NCBI RefSeq assembly: GCF_011038655.2
Contig: NZ_CP064954.1
Coordinates: forward strand, 1,054,001-1,118,000
DNA: 64,000 nt
Source of the DNA: Corynebacterium lizhenjunii
GTDB lineage: Bacteria; Actinomycetota; Actinomycetes; Mycobacteriales; Mycobacteriaceae
Direction: 5' to 3'
The notes beneath the pieces are model-generated. The model searched no databases. It was given only the letters and a program-made list of their open reading frames with translations, and was not told the origin of the DNA. A program made the translations under genes and the position numbers. This document shows positions 1 through 8,657 of this stretch, one piece after another. Each line of letters starts with the position of its first letter. The first letter of the stretch is position 1.

Positions 1-167
1 AGGCTTTGCGTCGCCACCTCTTCGTGGCCAAGGGCGTGTCCAAGCGCGATGCATCAATCTCCGGTTATTGGCGCCTGCGCATGACAGAAGACCAGTGGCA
101 AGAATCCAAGCGGGAGTTCGTCGCGGCGTTGGAAGCCGAGGAAGAAGCGGCCGCCCGCGAGCCTTAG
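1..167 (+). CDS. siderophore-interacting protein (ViuB/SIP family), 3' end only
   Basis: Only the last 54 codons are in the window, read in the frame that ends at the TAG at 165-167. The fragment begins ALRRHLFVAKGVSK and contains SGYWR followed by TEDQW. This arrangement (RRHL, about 14 residues, SGYWR, then an acidic residue and W) is typical of the C-terminus of FAD/NAD(P)H-dependent siderophore-interacting proteins, which reduce ferric siderophores in the cytoplasm. A ViuB-like gene also lies a little upstream of pfkA in C. glutamicum. The acidic Ala/Glu tail carries no extra information. The family call rests on this short stretch and should be tested with the missing upstream sequence. 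Confidence 0.7.
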   Translation, partial: ALRRHLFVAKGVSKRDASISGYWRLRMTEDQWQESKREFVAALEAEEEAAAREP

Positions 168-255
168 TGCCGCTGCCCGTAGGCCCTAGTGCCGCTGCTC
201 GCGAACGATAGCGCCACCTCGGCGCAATTGGAGCTCAGCAGGTGTCGGAGTGGGA

Positions 256-579
256 CTACTTGGCGTCAGAGAATGCGTAGGCCGCTCCGGCTGTAGCGGC
301 CGTGACGGTGAGCACGGCCGGCCATGCCCCAATCTTCTTGGCCAAGGGGTGGCTCGCACCGAATGCGGCCAGGTAGCCAGCACTAAGAGCGGCGGTGGTG
401 GGAGCACCGGCCTTGTCCAGCCAGGAGCGCCCCGCCCACAGTCCAGCGGCGGCGAGGATGACCCCGCCTAGGGGACGAATTCCAGTTTCTTTTGCGGTGA
501 CCCAACCGCCGATGAGCCCCAGGGTGACCGTGGTGGCGGTGGAGACTTCTGCGGGCTTCTTTATATTAATCATTGCCAT
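256..579 (-). CDS. small hypothetical membrane protein
   Basis: A 107-residue protein of unknown function. I chose the ATG at 579, giving MAMINIKKP, because a G-rich Shine-Dalgarno stretch (GGGGTGG) lies immediately upstream and because the longer reading frame runs through the GC-rich repeats at 621-690. The protein has two or three hydrophobic stretches (around VTLGLIGGW, LGGVILAAAGLWAG, and the Ala-rich end), so it is probably a small membrane protein. It is convergent with the upstream siderophore gene and divergent from the MFS exporter. No family was recognised. Confidence 0.6.
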   Translation of the reverse strand: MAMINIKKPAEVSTATTVTLGLIGGWVTAKETGIRPLGGVILAAAGLWAGRSWLDKAGAPTTAALSAGYLAAFGASHPLAKKIGAWPAVLTVTAATAGAAYAFSDAK

Positions 580-620
580 GCCACCCCATCTTAGACAGTC
601 ACACGCGGAGAAACGCGCAC

Positions 621-690
621 ACTCCGGTGCACAGAGGCACACACGCGGTGTGCCCACTCCGGTATACAGGGGCACACACGCGGTGTGCCC
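621..690. repeat. 35-bp tandem repeat with internal hairpin
   Basis: Two 35-bp units (621-655 and 656-690) differ at only a few positions, and a degenerate third unit follows to about 722. Each good unit ends in a perfect inverted repeat, GGCACAC-N5-GTGTGCC. The array fills the divergent intergenic space between the small membrane protein gene and the MFS gene, just upstream of the MFS -10 box. It could be a transcription-blocking or regulator-binding structure. It is not CRISPR, because there are no spacers. Confidence 0.7.
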
Positions 691-739
691 GCTATGGCGT
701 ACATGGGCGGGCACGCAGGGGTCGCGCAGCCAGTGGTGC

Positions 740-745
740 TAGATT
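740..745 (+). promoter_or_regulatory. -10 box of a leaderless MFS transcript
   Basis: TAGATT fits the actinobacterial TANNNT -10 consensus and ends 8 nt before the ATG at 754, so transcription would start at or next to the start codon. No Shine-Dalgarno sequence is present in those 8 nt. Confidence 0.55.
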
Positions 746-753
746 AAGCCCCA

Positions 754-2184
754 ATGATTGACTCGCCAGATACCCGAAGCAGCGATGTGCTGCCCGCGCG
801 CGACGCGTGGAAAGCCATGTTTGCGCTCTCCCTGGGCTTCTTTGTCTCCGTGTTGGATCAATCCCTCGTGGCAGTTGCCCTGCCCGGCATCCAGGCAGAC
901 TTTGCAGCGGGGGTCTTAGAGACGCTGTGGGTATCATCGGCCTACCTGCTTGCCGTGGTAGTCCCGCTGCTGGTCACCGGAAGGCTGGGCGATGTAGTGG
1001 GCAACAAGCAGATGTTCCTCATTGGCGTGTCCGTCTTCGGCCTGGGTGCGCTGGCTTGTGCGTTTGCGCCTAGCATCGGGATCCTCATTGCTGCCCGTGC
1101 GGTCCAAGGGCTAGGCGCTGCCATGCAAATGCCGCAGACCATGGCTGTTATCAACCGCATCTTCCCCCGTGAGCGCCGCGGCCGTGCCCTAGGGGTGTGG
1201 GGGGTGGTCGGCTCCGTCGCCGCGCTGACCGGCCCGCTGCTAGGCGGGGTACTGGTAGAGCTGTTTAGCTGGCACGCGGTGTTTTGGATTCACGTGCCCG
1301 TCGTGGTGGTGGCGCTGCTTGTGGGACAGCGGTGGATACCTCGTCTACCCACCTTTGCCCGGCGGATCGACATCCCTTCAGTGCTGTTGTCCGCTGCCGG
1401 GTTGGGGATGCTGGTCTACGGCATCCAACAGGGCATCGCCCAGCATGGCTCCGTGATGTTCGGGGCGGTGATCGCACTCGCTGCTTTTATGCTGCGCCAG
1501 CGCGCGCTTGAACGCAAGAAAGATGCCTCCGCCATGGACCAGGAGCCGCTAGTGCCCCTGGAGCTGTTTAGTAACCGTAATTACGCCGCAGGCACGGTAG
1601 GCATTGTGTCCATGGGCTTTATGGCGGCAGCGATCATGTTGCCGGTGATGTTGTGGCTGCAGCAGATCCGGGGCATCGGCGCGGGGGAAGCCGGCCTGAT
1701 GGTCGCCCCCATGGCCGTGATTTCTCTGGGACTCTCGCCCGTAGCGGGCATCCTGGCAGACAAACTGGACCCACGCCGCCTGGCCAGCATGGGCTTTATT
1801 GTTTTGCTGGCCGCCACCGCCGGTCTGGTGGTGGCCGTTCGCGCGGACGCCGCGGTGGGTTGGGTCAGCGTCGCCGCACTGGGATTGGGTGTGGGGCAGT
1901 CCTTTATCTGGGGCACCAACTCAGCCACAGCCATGCGCGACGTGCAACCGGCGCTGCTGGGGGCGGCATCGGGAGTCTACAACCTTTCGCGCCAGGTCGG
2001 TGCGGTAATCGGCGTGGCGGGGGTATCGGCAGCCCTGCAAGCAGGCACAGTGGCAGGCAGCCCACACGCTGGCGTGGCCGGAGCCTTCATGGTCATCGCG
2101 TTGGCACTGGTGGTGGGGTTTGTTGCATCACTGTTCTTCCGCAACACCCTGGCGCAGCCTGCGGCGGCCAAGCGGGCGCGGTAA
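754..2184 (+). CDS. MFS drug exporter, DHA2 (EmrB/QacA) type
   Basis: A 476-residue integral membrane protein. The first helix carries [16 protein letters not shown], a variant of the D-x-T/S-hhNVALP signature of DHA2 exporters. The loop after helix 2 has the MFS motif A ([10 protein letters not shown]), and [10 protein letters not shown] in helix 5 is the antiporter motif C. Such proteins expel hydrophobic cations, dyes or antibiotics in exchange for protons. The length and hydrophobic profile fit 14 helices. The gene stands alone in its transcription unit: a leaderless-type -10 box precedes it and pfkA starts 11 nt after its stop, so read-through into pfkA is likely. The substrate cannot be inferred. 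Confidence 0.88.
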   Translation: MIDSPDTRSSDVLPARDAWKAMFALSLGFFVSVLDQSLVAVALPGIQADFAAGVLETLWVSSAYLLAVVVPLLVTGRLGDVVGNKQMFLIGVSVFGLGALACAFAPSIGILIAARAVQGLGAAMQMPQTMAVINRIFPRERRGRALGVWGVVGSVAALTGPLLGGVLVELFSWHAVFWIHVPVVVVALLVGQRWIPRLPTFARRIDIPSVLLSAAGLGMLVYGIQQGIAQHGSVMFGAVIALAAFMLRQRALERKKDASAMDQEPLVPLELFSNRNYAAGTVGIVSMGFMAAAIMLPVMLWLQQIRGIGAGEAGLMVAPMAVISLGLSPVAGILADKLDPRRLASMGFIVLLAATAGLVVAVRADAAVGWVSVAALGLGVGQSFIWGTNSATAMRDVQPALLGAASGVYNLSRQVGAVIGVAGVSAALQAGTVAGSPHAGVAGAFMVIALALVVGFVASLFFRNTLAQPAAAKRAR

Positions 2185-2194
2185 GTTGGAAACC

Positions 2195-3226
2195 ATGCGT
2201 CTTGCAGTACTAACTTCCGGGGGCGATTGCCCGGGCCTCAACGCCGTCATCCGCGCCGTGGTGCGCACCGCGTCTAACGAGTTTGGCGATACCGTCGTCG
2301 GCTACGAAGATGGTTGGGTGGGCTTGATGGAGGACCGCCGCCGGGACCTTTATGATGATGCCGAAATTGACCGCATCCTCCTGCGCGGGGGCACCATTTT
2401 GGGCACCGGCCGCCTGCATCCCGATGAGTTCAAGGCAGGCTTGGACCGCATCAAAGCCAATCTTGCCGATGCCGAGGTGGATGCCCTGGTTGCCATTGGC
2501 GGCGAAGGCACCCTTAAAGGCGCCAAGTGGCTGTCCGATAATGGGGTCCCGGTTATCGGTGTGCCCAAGACCATTGACAACGACGTTAACGCCACGGACT
2601 ATACCTTCGGCTTCGACACCGCAGTGTCCGTGGCCACCGATGCCATTGACAGGCTGCACACCACAGCGGAATCCCACAACCGAATCCTTATCGTCGAGGT
2701 CATGGGCCGCCACGTAGGGTGGATCGCCCTGCATGCCGGCATGGCCGGTGGCGCACACTACACCGTAATCCCCGAAGAGCCCTTTGATATTGCAGATATT
2801 TGCAAAGCAATGGAGCGCCGCTTCCAGATGGGAGAGAAATACGGCATTGTCTGCGTCGCCGAAGGCGCCCTGCCCAAGGAAGGGACCATGAACTTCGAAG
2901 AAGGTGGGGTGGACCAATTTGGGCACCAGACCTTCAATGGCATCGGCCAAGTAATTGGCAATGAGATCAAGGCGCGTACCGGCTATGACGTGCGCACCAC
3001 GGTGTTGGGCCACATTCAGCGCGGTGGTACCCCCACCGCCTATGATCGCGTGCTGGCCACCCGCTATGGCGTGCACGCCGCCCGGGCCGCCCACAGCGGC
3101 AAGTCCGGAATGTGCGTGGCCCTGCACGGGGAGTCCATCGAATTGGTACCCCTGGAAGCCGCAGTGGGCAAGCTCAAGACGGTGCCGGGTGGGCGCTACA
3201 CCACTGCACGCGCGCTGTTCGGATAG
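2195..3226 (+). CDS. pfkA: ATP-dependent 6-phosphofructokinase
   Basis: A 343-residue cytoplasmic enzyme that phosphorylates fructose 6-phosphate to fructose 1,6-bisphosphate in glycolysis. The N-terminal ATP loop [14 protein letters not shown], the GGEGTL nucleotide motif, the catalytic PKTIDNDV segment and MGRHVGW are all present. The Gly in GGEGT, where PPi-dependent enzymes carry Asp, indicates ATP as phosphoryl donor. I chose the ATG at 2195 ([10 protein letters not shown]) because the longer frame only adds MFS-overlapping sequence. The start lies 11 nt after the MFS stop, which suggests co-transcription, whereas in C. glutamicum pfkA has other neighbours. The length matches the family. 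Confidence 0.96.
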   Translation: MRLAVLTSGGDCPGLNAVIRAVVRTASNEFGDTVVGYEDGWVGLMEDRRRDLYDDAEIDRILLRGGTILGTGRLHPDEFKAGLDRIKANLADAEVDALVAIGGEGTLKGAKWLSDNGVPVIGVPKTIDNDVNATDYTFGFDTAVSVATDAIDRLHTTAESHNRILIVEVMGRHVGWIALHAGMAGGAHYTVIPEEPFDIADICKAMERRFQMGEKYGIVCVAEGALPKEGTMNFEEGGVDQFGHQTFNGIGQVIGNEIKARTGYDVRTTVLGHIQRGGTPTAYDRVLATRYGVHAARAAHSGKSGMCVALHGESIELVPLEAAVGKLKTVPGGRYTTARALFG

Positions 3227-3313
3227 GGGTGGGGAAGAGGGGGCATCGGCAAACTGGCTTGCGGTGCCCCACCGATAGCCGCGCGGGTCTGGGCGCGTAT
3301 TAAGATGGCACGC

Positions 3314-4819
3314 ATGACTGCTGCGATGTATGACCTGATGGACTTCGATGAGGTCCTGGAGAAGTTCGAACCGGTAATGGGCATGGAAGTCCACGTAGAG
3401 CTCAACACCAACACCAAGATGTTTAGCACCTCTGGAACTAACTTCAACGCAGCTCCCAATTCCAATGTGGACCCCGTGTCCCTCGGGCTGCCGGGAGCGC
3501 TGCCGGTGGTTAACCACGCAGGCGTCGAAGGAGCCATCAAGATTGGTCTGGCGCTCAATTGCTCCATTGCAGAGTCCTCCCGTTTCGCGCGGAAGAACTA
3601 CTTCTACCCGGACCAACCCAAGAACTACCAGATTTCCCAGTATGATGAGCCAATTGCATACGACGGCTACCTGGACGTAGTCCTGGAAGATGGCACGCAA
3701 TGGCGCGTGGAAATCGAGCGCGCCCACATGGAAGAAGACACCGGCAAGCTGACCCACTTGGGTGGGGCAGATGGGCGCATCCACGGCGCCACCGCCTCGC
3801 TGGTGGACTGCAACCGCGCCGGTATTCCGCTCATTGAGATCGTGACCAAGCCAATTATTGGCGCAGGTGAACGCGCCCCCGAGGTAGCCAAGGCCTATGT
3901 CTCCGCGCTGCGTGAGCTGGTAGCGGCGCTAGGGGTCTCTGATGCCCGCATGGACCAGGGGTCTATGCGCGTGGACTCGAATGTTTCCCTGCGTCCCGTG
4001 GGCCAGGAGGAATTTGGCACCCGCACGGAGACAAAGAACATTAACTCGCTGCGCTCCGTGGAGCAGGCGGTGCGCTTTGAGATGCAGCGCCAGGCACAAG
4101 TTTTGAGCGAAGGCGGGGAGATTGTGCAAGAAACCCGCCACTACCAGGAAACCGACGGCACCACCTCCAAGGGGCGCCCGAAGGAGACCGCGGAGGATTA
4201 CCGCTATTTCAATGACCCGGATCTGCCACCGGTGATCGTCTCGCGCGAGTGGGTCGAAGAAATCCGCCAGACCCTACCGGAGATGCCGTGGATTCGCCGG
4301 GCGCGCATCCAGCAGGAGTGGGGGGTCAAGGATGAGGAAATGCGTGACCTGGTCAACGCTGGGGCATTGGACCTCATCATTGCTACGGTCGAGGCTGGAG
4401 CCAAGCCTGCCGATGCCCGCTCCTGGTGGGTCTCCTACCTCGCTGGCAAGGCCAACGAATCTGGTGTGGAGCTGGCTGGTTTGGACATCACCCCAGTGCA
4501 GGTGGCGCGCGTGATTGAGCTGGTGGGTGAGGGCAAGCTGACCACCAAGCTGGCGCGCCAGGCTGTCGACGGCGTGCTGGCCGGCGAAGGCGATGTGGAC
4601 AAGGTTGTCGCTGCCCGCGGACTGGAGGTCGTCCGCGACGATAGCGCGATTGAAAAGGCGGTTGATGAGGCCCTGGCGGCTAACCCAGACATCGTGGAGA
4701 AGTACAAGGCTGGCAACACGAAGGTTACCGGGGCCATTGTCGGTGCTGTAATGAAGGCTACGCAGGGTAAGGCGGACCCTGGTCAGGTGAACCGGCTTAT
4801 CGCACAGAAGCTGAAGTAG
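3314..4819 (+). CDS. gatB: aspartyl/glutamyl-tRNA amidotransferase subunit B
   Basis: A 501-residue subunit of the GatCAB amidotransferase, which converts Glu-tRNA(Gln) to Gln-tRNA(Gln) (and Asp-tRNA(Asn) to Asn-tRNA(Asn)) in bacteria without glutaminyl-tRNA synthetase. [10 protein letters not shown] near the N-terminus, the kinase-like core ([12 protein letters not shown]) and the C-terminal helical YqeY-like tRNA-binding region (ending NRLIAQKLK) are all visible. I prefer the ATG at 3314 (MTAAMYDL) over 3305: TAAGAT at 3301-3306 is a TANNNT -10 box placed 7 nt before 3314, the standard leaderless geometry. The partner subunits are outside the window, but the synthetase it depends on, gltX, and the tRNA-Gln gene are within it. 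Confidence 0.95.
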   Translation: MTAAMYDLMDFDEVLEKFEPVMGMEVHVELNTNTKMFSTSGTNFNAAPNSNVDPVSLGLPGALPVVNHAGVEGAIKIGLALNCSIAESSRFARKNYFYPDQPKNYQISQYDEPIAYDGYLDVVLEDGTQWRVEIERAHMEEDTGKLTHLGGADGRIHGATASLVDCNRAGIPLIEIVTKPIIGAGERAPEVAKAYVSALRELVAALGVSDARMDQGSMRVDSNVSLRPVGQEEFGTRTETKNINSLRSVEQAVRFEMQRQAQVLSEGGEIVQETRHYQETDGTTSKGRPKETAEDYRYFNDPDLPPVIVSREWVEEIRQTLPEMPWIRRARIQQEWGVKDEEMRDLVNAGALDLIIATVEAGAKPADARSWWVSYLAGKANESGVELAGLDITPVQVARVIELVGEGKLTTKLARQAVDGVLAGEGDVDKVVAARGLEVVRDDSAIEKAVDEALAANPDIVEKYKAGNTKVTGAIVGAVMKATQGKADPGQVNRLIAQKLK

Positions 4820-4834
4820 TAGCGGCGCGTTCGC

Positions 4835-4886
4835 GGCAGCTGTGGTAGCTGTGAGCAGCCGGCAGCTGTGGTAGTTGTGAGCTGGC
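4835..4886. repeat. 26-bp tandem repeat behind gatB
   Basis: Two consecutive 26-bp units, 4835-4860 and 4861-4886, both beginning GGCAGCTGTGGTAG, differ at only a few bases. They sit in the short spacer between gatB and the alcohol dehydrogenase gene. No T-tract follows, so this does not look like a rho-independent terminator. Confidence 0.6.
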
Positions 4887-4967
4887 GGCTGCTGTACCCG
4901 GGGTGTTTTGGTGGCCCCCTCTTATCGGCATAAATTTCCATTATGCTAGGTCAGAGGGGGTTTCGCT

Positions 4968-6047
4968 ATGCTTGCTCCCATGAGTATTCGCACTAAGGTC
5001 CTGCAAAAGACCGGGCCGCAGGAGCCCTTCCGTATTACGACCATTGAGCGCCGCGCCCCCCGGCCGGATGACGTGGTCATCGACATCAAAGCAGCAGGTA
5101 TTTGCCACTCGGACATTCACACCATCCGCAATGAGTGGGGAGAAGCGCATTTCCCGCTGACTGTCGGCCATGAGATTGCCGGAGTGGTCGAGGCCGTAGG
5201 TGAAAGTGTGACTAAGTTTGCCGTGGGGGACCGCGTTGGTGTGGGCTGCCTGGTCAATTCCTGCGGTGAGTGCGAGCAGTGCCGCAACGGCCAGGAGCAG
5301 GACTGCCTGCAAGGTAACGTGGGCACCTACAACTCGGAGGACGTTGATGGCACCATCACCCAGGGCGGCTACGCCCAGAAGGTGGTGGTCAATGAAAACT
5401 TCGTGTGCACCATCCCAGAAGGAATCGACTTCGATGTCGCCGCACCGCTGCTCTGCGCGGGTATTACCACCTATTCGCCCCTGGCGCGCTGGAAGGTAAA
5501 GGAGGGCGACAAGGTGGCCATTGTGGGCCTGGGCGGACTTGGACACATGGGCGTCCAGATTGCCGCCGCCAAGGGGGCGGATGTCACGGTGATCTCGCGT
5601 TCGCTGCGCAAGGAAGCAGAAGCCAAGGAGCTCGGTGCTAAGCGCGTGCTGGCCTCAGCGGAAGACCCGGACTTCTTTAAGATGCACCGCGGCGAGTTTG
5701 ACCTGATTCTCTCCACCATCTCCGCAGCCTATTCCCTGGATGACTACCTGGGGATGCTCAAGCCTCACGGTGTGATGTCGGTGGTGGGCCTGCCACCCGA
5801 GCAGCTGGGAGTCAATATGGGCCGCTTGATCATCGGGGGAAAGGTCCTCACAGGCAATAACATTGGCGGAATCGCAGAGACTCAAGAGATGCTGGACTTC
5901 TGCGCGGAGCATGGAATTGGCGCAGTGATCGAAAAGATTGGAGTCACCGAGGTGGACCAAGCCTACGACCGGGTGGTGGAGGGCGACGTGAAGTTCCGCT
6001 TCGTCATCGACACGTCCACTTTCGATGAGGTGGACGTCCTCGCCTAA
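4968..6047 (+). CDS. zinc-dependent NAD(P)-alcohol dehydrogenase (YahK/CAD type)
   Basis: A 359-residue medium-chain dehydrogenase, probably reducing aldehydes to alcohols with NAD(P)H in the cytoplasm. Catalytic zinc ligands are Cys46 (GICHSD) and His68-Glu69 (GHEIAG). Four structural-zinc cysteines sit in CGECEQCRNGQEQDC, and the Rossmann fingerprint is GLGGLGHMGVQ. The pattern resembles the cinnamyl-alcohol dehydrogenase/YahK group. The ATG at 4968 has a strong purine-rich SD (AGAGGGGG) 7 nt upstream and a -10-like TATGCT at 4942-4947. A second TATGCT at 4967-4972 lies 7 nt before an internal ATG at 4980, so a leaderless start there is possible. The physiological substrate is unknown. Confidence 0.9.
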   Translation: MLAPMSIRTKVLQKTGPQEPFRITTIERRAPRPDDVVIDIKAAGICHSDIHTIRNEWGEAHFPLTVGHEIAGVVEAVGESVTKFAVGDRVGVGCLVNSCGECEQCRNGQEQDCLQGNVGTYNSEDVDGTITQGGYAQKVVVNENFVCTIPEGIDFDVAAPLLCAGITTYSPLARWKVKEGDKVAIVGLGGLGHMGVQIAAAKGADVTVISRSLRKEAEAKELGAKRVLASAEDPDFFKMHRGEFDLILSTISAAYSLDDYLGMLKPHGVMSVVGLPPEQLGVNMGRLIIGGKVLTGNNIGGIAETQEMLDFCAEHGIGAVIEKIGVTEVDQAYDRVVEGDVKFRFVIDTSTFDEVDVLA

Positions 6048-6288
6048 TCGCCCGTGCGCGCGGTGCCCGGCGTGGCGTCGTGTCGGTGCTGTGTGCGCGG
6101 GGGCTCGGGGCGTCCTCGGCGTTGCTCAGCGTCGTGTTGGTGCCGTGTGCACCGAGGGTGGCGGAATCACGCCCTCCCACCTTGCCGGTTTGATTATGCA
6201 GTAGAAATTGTTCTGCGCTCTCAGGAATGGGGGCGTAGAATTGTTTGGCTGAAGTGCTCGACTACCTGCCTTGGAGGGATCTACTGTT

Positions 6289-7674
6289 GTGAACCGAACA
6301 CTGTCAATTGCTTTGTCATTCATCGGGCTGCTCGTTGGCGCGGGCTTTGCCACTGGCCAGGAGGTGGTGCAATACTTCACCTCTTTCGGCGCTTGGGGGC
6401 TATGGGGGATAGCTATCGCTGGCACCATCATGGCGCTGGCGGGCACCGTGTTCTTGCAGCTGGGCTCGTATTTTAACGCCTCGGCCCACTCGGATGTCTT
6501 CCGTAAAGTAACCCACCCGTGGATTTCGCGCTTTATGGATGCTTGTGTGGTGTTTACCCTATTTGCCATCGGCATGGTCATGCTGGCTGGTGCGGGATCG
6601 AACCTGGAGCAACAATTTGGGTTCGCGCCGTGGATCGGTTCTGCGATCATGCTGGTGCTGGTTATGGCCTGCGGCATGCTGGACGTGGATAAGGTCTCCC
6701 AGGTTATCGGTGGCCTGACACCTCTCATCATCATCGCCGTGGTGGGAATGGCTATCTACACCGCAGTGCACCTGCCGGAGGACGTCGGTGCCGCCATGGA
6801 GATCGCAGCCGAAACTGAATCTCCCATTAACCACTGGCTGCTGTCAGCGCTGAACTATGCCGGTTTGGCGCTCATTCTGGCCGTGTCGATGTCCCTGGTG
6901 ATCGGCGGCGATAACATCTCCCCGCGCGACGCCGGGCGCGGTGGCTTGGTAGGCGGTCTGTGCTACGCGGTGCTCATGGGCCTGGCGGGCTTTGTGTTGA
7001 TTATGAATGCCGACGTTGCGGCGCATGATGACATCCCCATGCTCTCCCTGGTCAACGATATTCATCCCTGGCTGGGTCTGGCCATGGCCGTCACCATTTA
7101 TCTGATGATTTTCAATACCGCCATCGGCATGTTCTACGCGCTGGGCAAGCGGCTGACGTCCAAGCGCCCGCACCTGTACCGTCCGGTGTTTATCGCGGGG
7201 TGCCTGGCTGGTTTTGCCTTTTCCTTTGTAGGCTTCCGTTCGCTGATGGCCTCGGTGTATCCGGTTCTGGGCTACCTGGGCATCATCCTGGTGGCTGTCC
7301 TTGTGGTGGCTTGGGTGCGTGGGTTGTCCAAGATTAAAGATGAAGCCGTTCGCCGCGAGCGCATTCGCGCCCTGCTGACGTTGAAGCTGCATCCGGACCG
7401 CGAGTACGACGATAAGTATGACGAGGAAATCGGCCAGCACGTGGTTGATTCCAACATGGAAGACGCAGACCTTTACCAGGAACTGGTTGCCGAAGTCAGC
7501 GAGGAACTAGACGGCGATGACGCCGTGGACTTTAGCCTGGAAGAGTTCGAAGAGGTAGACCATGACGTCACTGATTACACGGAGCTCGACGGTGTAGAGA
7601 CCGACCGCACAGAAGAAGAAATCGCGGCGTTTATCGAAGAGACCTCCAGCAAGGAAGACTTGGAGGCCAAATAG
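6289..7674 (+). CDS. YkvI-family multi-pass membrane protein
   Basis: A 461-residue membrane protein whose N-terminal segment FIGLLVGAGFATGQEVVQYF is the signature of the YkvI family, distant relatives of branched-chain amino acid transporters. About ten hydrophobic helices occupy roughly residues 5-345. An unusually long, strongly acidic cytoplasmic tail of about 100 residues follows, with many Glu/Asp and few hydrophobics. I chose GTG 6289 (VNRTLSIAL) because GGAGGG lies about 10 nt upstream. The upstream TTG would place the SD inside the gene. The transported substrate is unknown, and the acidic tail could be a regulatory or interaction domain. Confidence 0.82.
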   Translation: MNRTLSIALSFIGLLVGAGFATGQEVVQYFTSFGAWGLWGIAIAGTIMALAGTVFLQLGSYFNASAHSDVFRKVTHPWISRFMDACVVFTLFAIGMVMLAGAGSNLEQQFGFAPWIGSAIMLVLVMACGMLDVDKVSQVIGGLTPLIIIAVVGMAIYTAVHLPEDVGAAMEIAAETESPINHWLLSALNYAGLALILAVSMSLVIGGDNISPRDAGRGGLVGGLCYAVLMGLAGFVLIMNADVAAHDDIPMLSLVNDIHPWLGLAMAVTIYLMIFNTAIGMFYALGKRLTSKRPHLYRPVFIAGCLAGFAFSFVGFRSLMASVYPVLGYLGIILVAVLVVAWVRGLSKIKDEAVRRERIRALLTLKLHPDREYDDKYDEEIGQHVVDSNMEDADLYQELVAEVSEELDGDDAVDFSLEEFEEVDHDVTDYTELDGVETDRTEEEIAAFIEETSSKEDLEAK

Positions 7675-7694
7675 CTGCTTGAGCCCTAGTCTGC

Positions 7695-7738
7695 CGATGC
7701 CCCGGTTCCTGCAACGTTTGCAGGCTACCGGGGCATCG
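7695..7738. terminator. long hairpin between ykvI-like gene and lysE
   Basis: CGATGCCCCGGT (7695-7706) pairs perfectly with ACCGGGGCATCG (7727-7738), and the loop contains a further CCTGCAA/TTGCAGG pairing. It lies between two convergent genes, so it may serve as a bidirectional terminator, but no T-run follows. The left arm carries the dispersed TGCCGATGCCCC motif described in the findings. Confidence 0.6.
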
Positions 7739-7818
7739 TTGCGCACCGTGGGCGTTGCACATCGGGGGCATTGCGTACCGAGGACATTGCGCACCGTGGG
7801 CATTTCGCACGGTGGGCA
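7739..7818. repeat. 16-bp tandem repeat, five units
   Basis: Five head-to-tail 16-bp units follow the pattern TTGCGCACCGTGGGCA with one to five changes each, directly after the hairpin and before the end of lysE. A degenerate sixth unit follows. There are no spacers, so it is a minisatellite and not CRISPR. Confidence 0.75.
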
Positions 7819-7852
7819 TTGCGGGCTATCGGGGCGTGGGGCAGGCTGTCGG

Positions 7853-8587
7853 CTAGTGCAGCAGGAGCTTGACGGTCAAAGCGAGCATGACGCACCCGAT
7901 GGCCACGTTAATTCCCCGCCAGACCTTTGGACGCTCCAGTACATGCGAGAAGCGCGCCGCACCAAAGCCTAGGGCCGGGAACCAGCAGAAGCTGGCTAGG
8001 ATAGCGCCGGCGGCAAATGCCCACCGCCCGCTGGGGCCGTATTGGTTAGCAATGCCGCCCAGCATGACCAGCACATCCACGTAGGTACCGGGGTTGAGCC
8101 ACGTTAGCGCCAAAGCGCCCAGGACCGGCTTGACCCAGGTGCGGGTGTGCAGCCGCTGGCGCGTGAGCGTGGCGACGCTAGAGCCGTCTTCAGTAAAGCT
8201 TCGGCCGTCGGTGGGATCTTCGCCGTCGATGCTGGCATCGGGGCCGACGCTGAGGAGGGGATCGGGGTTGAGTTCGGGGGCATCGGCAGTGTTGAGTGCC
8301 TGGCCGTCGGCGCGGAAGGCATCACGGAAGCACACGAACGCAAAATAGAGCAGGTAGGCGGCGCCACAATACTTCAGCACCATCAGCGCGGTGGGGAAGC
8401 GGTCGACCAAAACACCCACACCGGCAGTGCCGCCCAGGATCAAAAACACATCTGAGATTGCGCACACCGCCACAATCGCACCGATGTGGTTGCGCTGGAT
8501 GCCTTGCTTAATCACAAAGGCATTCTGGGGACCAATAGCAACGATGAGGGACAGGCCCAAAGCAAAACCGGCGAGCACAATCGACAT
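7853..8587 (-). CDS. lysE: LysE-type L-lysine/L-arginine exporter
   Basis: A 244-residue inner-membrane exporter that secretes surplus lysine and arginine. SIGPQNVLVIKQG of C. glutamicum LysE is matched here by VAIGPQNAFVIKQG near residue 18, and the second half has the family's ALTWLNPGTYVDV and GFGAARFS segments. A hydrophilic cytoplasmic loop of about 55 residues (roughly 90-145) separates helices 3 and 4. This loop encodes the dispersed GGGGGCATCGGCA motif (as TADAP). The gene is transcribed divergently from lysG with only 70 bp between the start codons, the same arrangement as in C. glutamicum, where LysG activates lysE when basic amino acids accumulate. Confidence 0.93.
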   Translation of the reverse strand: MSIVLAGFALGLSLIVAIGPQNAFVIKQGIQRNHIGAIVAVCAISDVFLILGGTAGVGVLVDRFPTALMVLKYCGAAYLLYFAFVCFRDAFRADGQALNTADAPELNPDPLLSVGPDASIDGEDPTDGRSFTEDGSSVATLTRQRLHTRTWVKPVLGALALTWLNPGTYVDVLVMLGGIANQYGPSGRWAFAAGAILASFCWFPALGFGAARFSHVLERPKVWRGINVAIGCVMLALTVKLLLH

Positions 8588-8614
8588 ACCTAGAAAGCTA
8601 TCGCCCCTTAGCAG

Positions 8615-8638
8615 TGAAGTCCATTTATATAAACTTCA
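8615..8638. promoter_or_regulatory. probable LysG operator in the lysE-lysG spacer
   Basis: TGAAGT-N12-ACTTCA is a perfect 6-bp inverted repeat with an A/T-rich centre (TTTATATAA), lying midway between the divergent starts. LysR-type regulators bind T-N11-A dyads of this size. The lysG -10 box TAAGAT at 8645-8650 is 7 nt before the lysG ATG. Confidence 0.65.
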
Positions 8639-8657
8639 TTTGGTTAAGATGTGCTTC

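Noticed and set aside
2195..3226. PPi-dependent phosphofructokinase
   Set aside because: The nucleotide motif is GGEGT with Gly; PPi enzymes have Asp at that position.
2210..3784. 524-codon open frame on the minus strand across pfkA and gatB
   Set aside because: It is antisense to two certain genes, in the frame that GC-rich codon use keeps open, and has no recognisable domain.
7739..7818. Possible CRISPR array
   Set aside because: Repeats are contiguous without spacers and no cas gene is in the window; the same holds for 621-690, 27202-27266 and 36216-36460.
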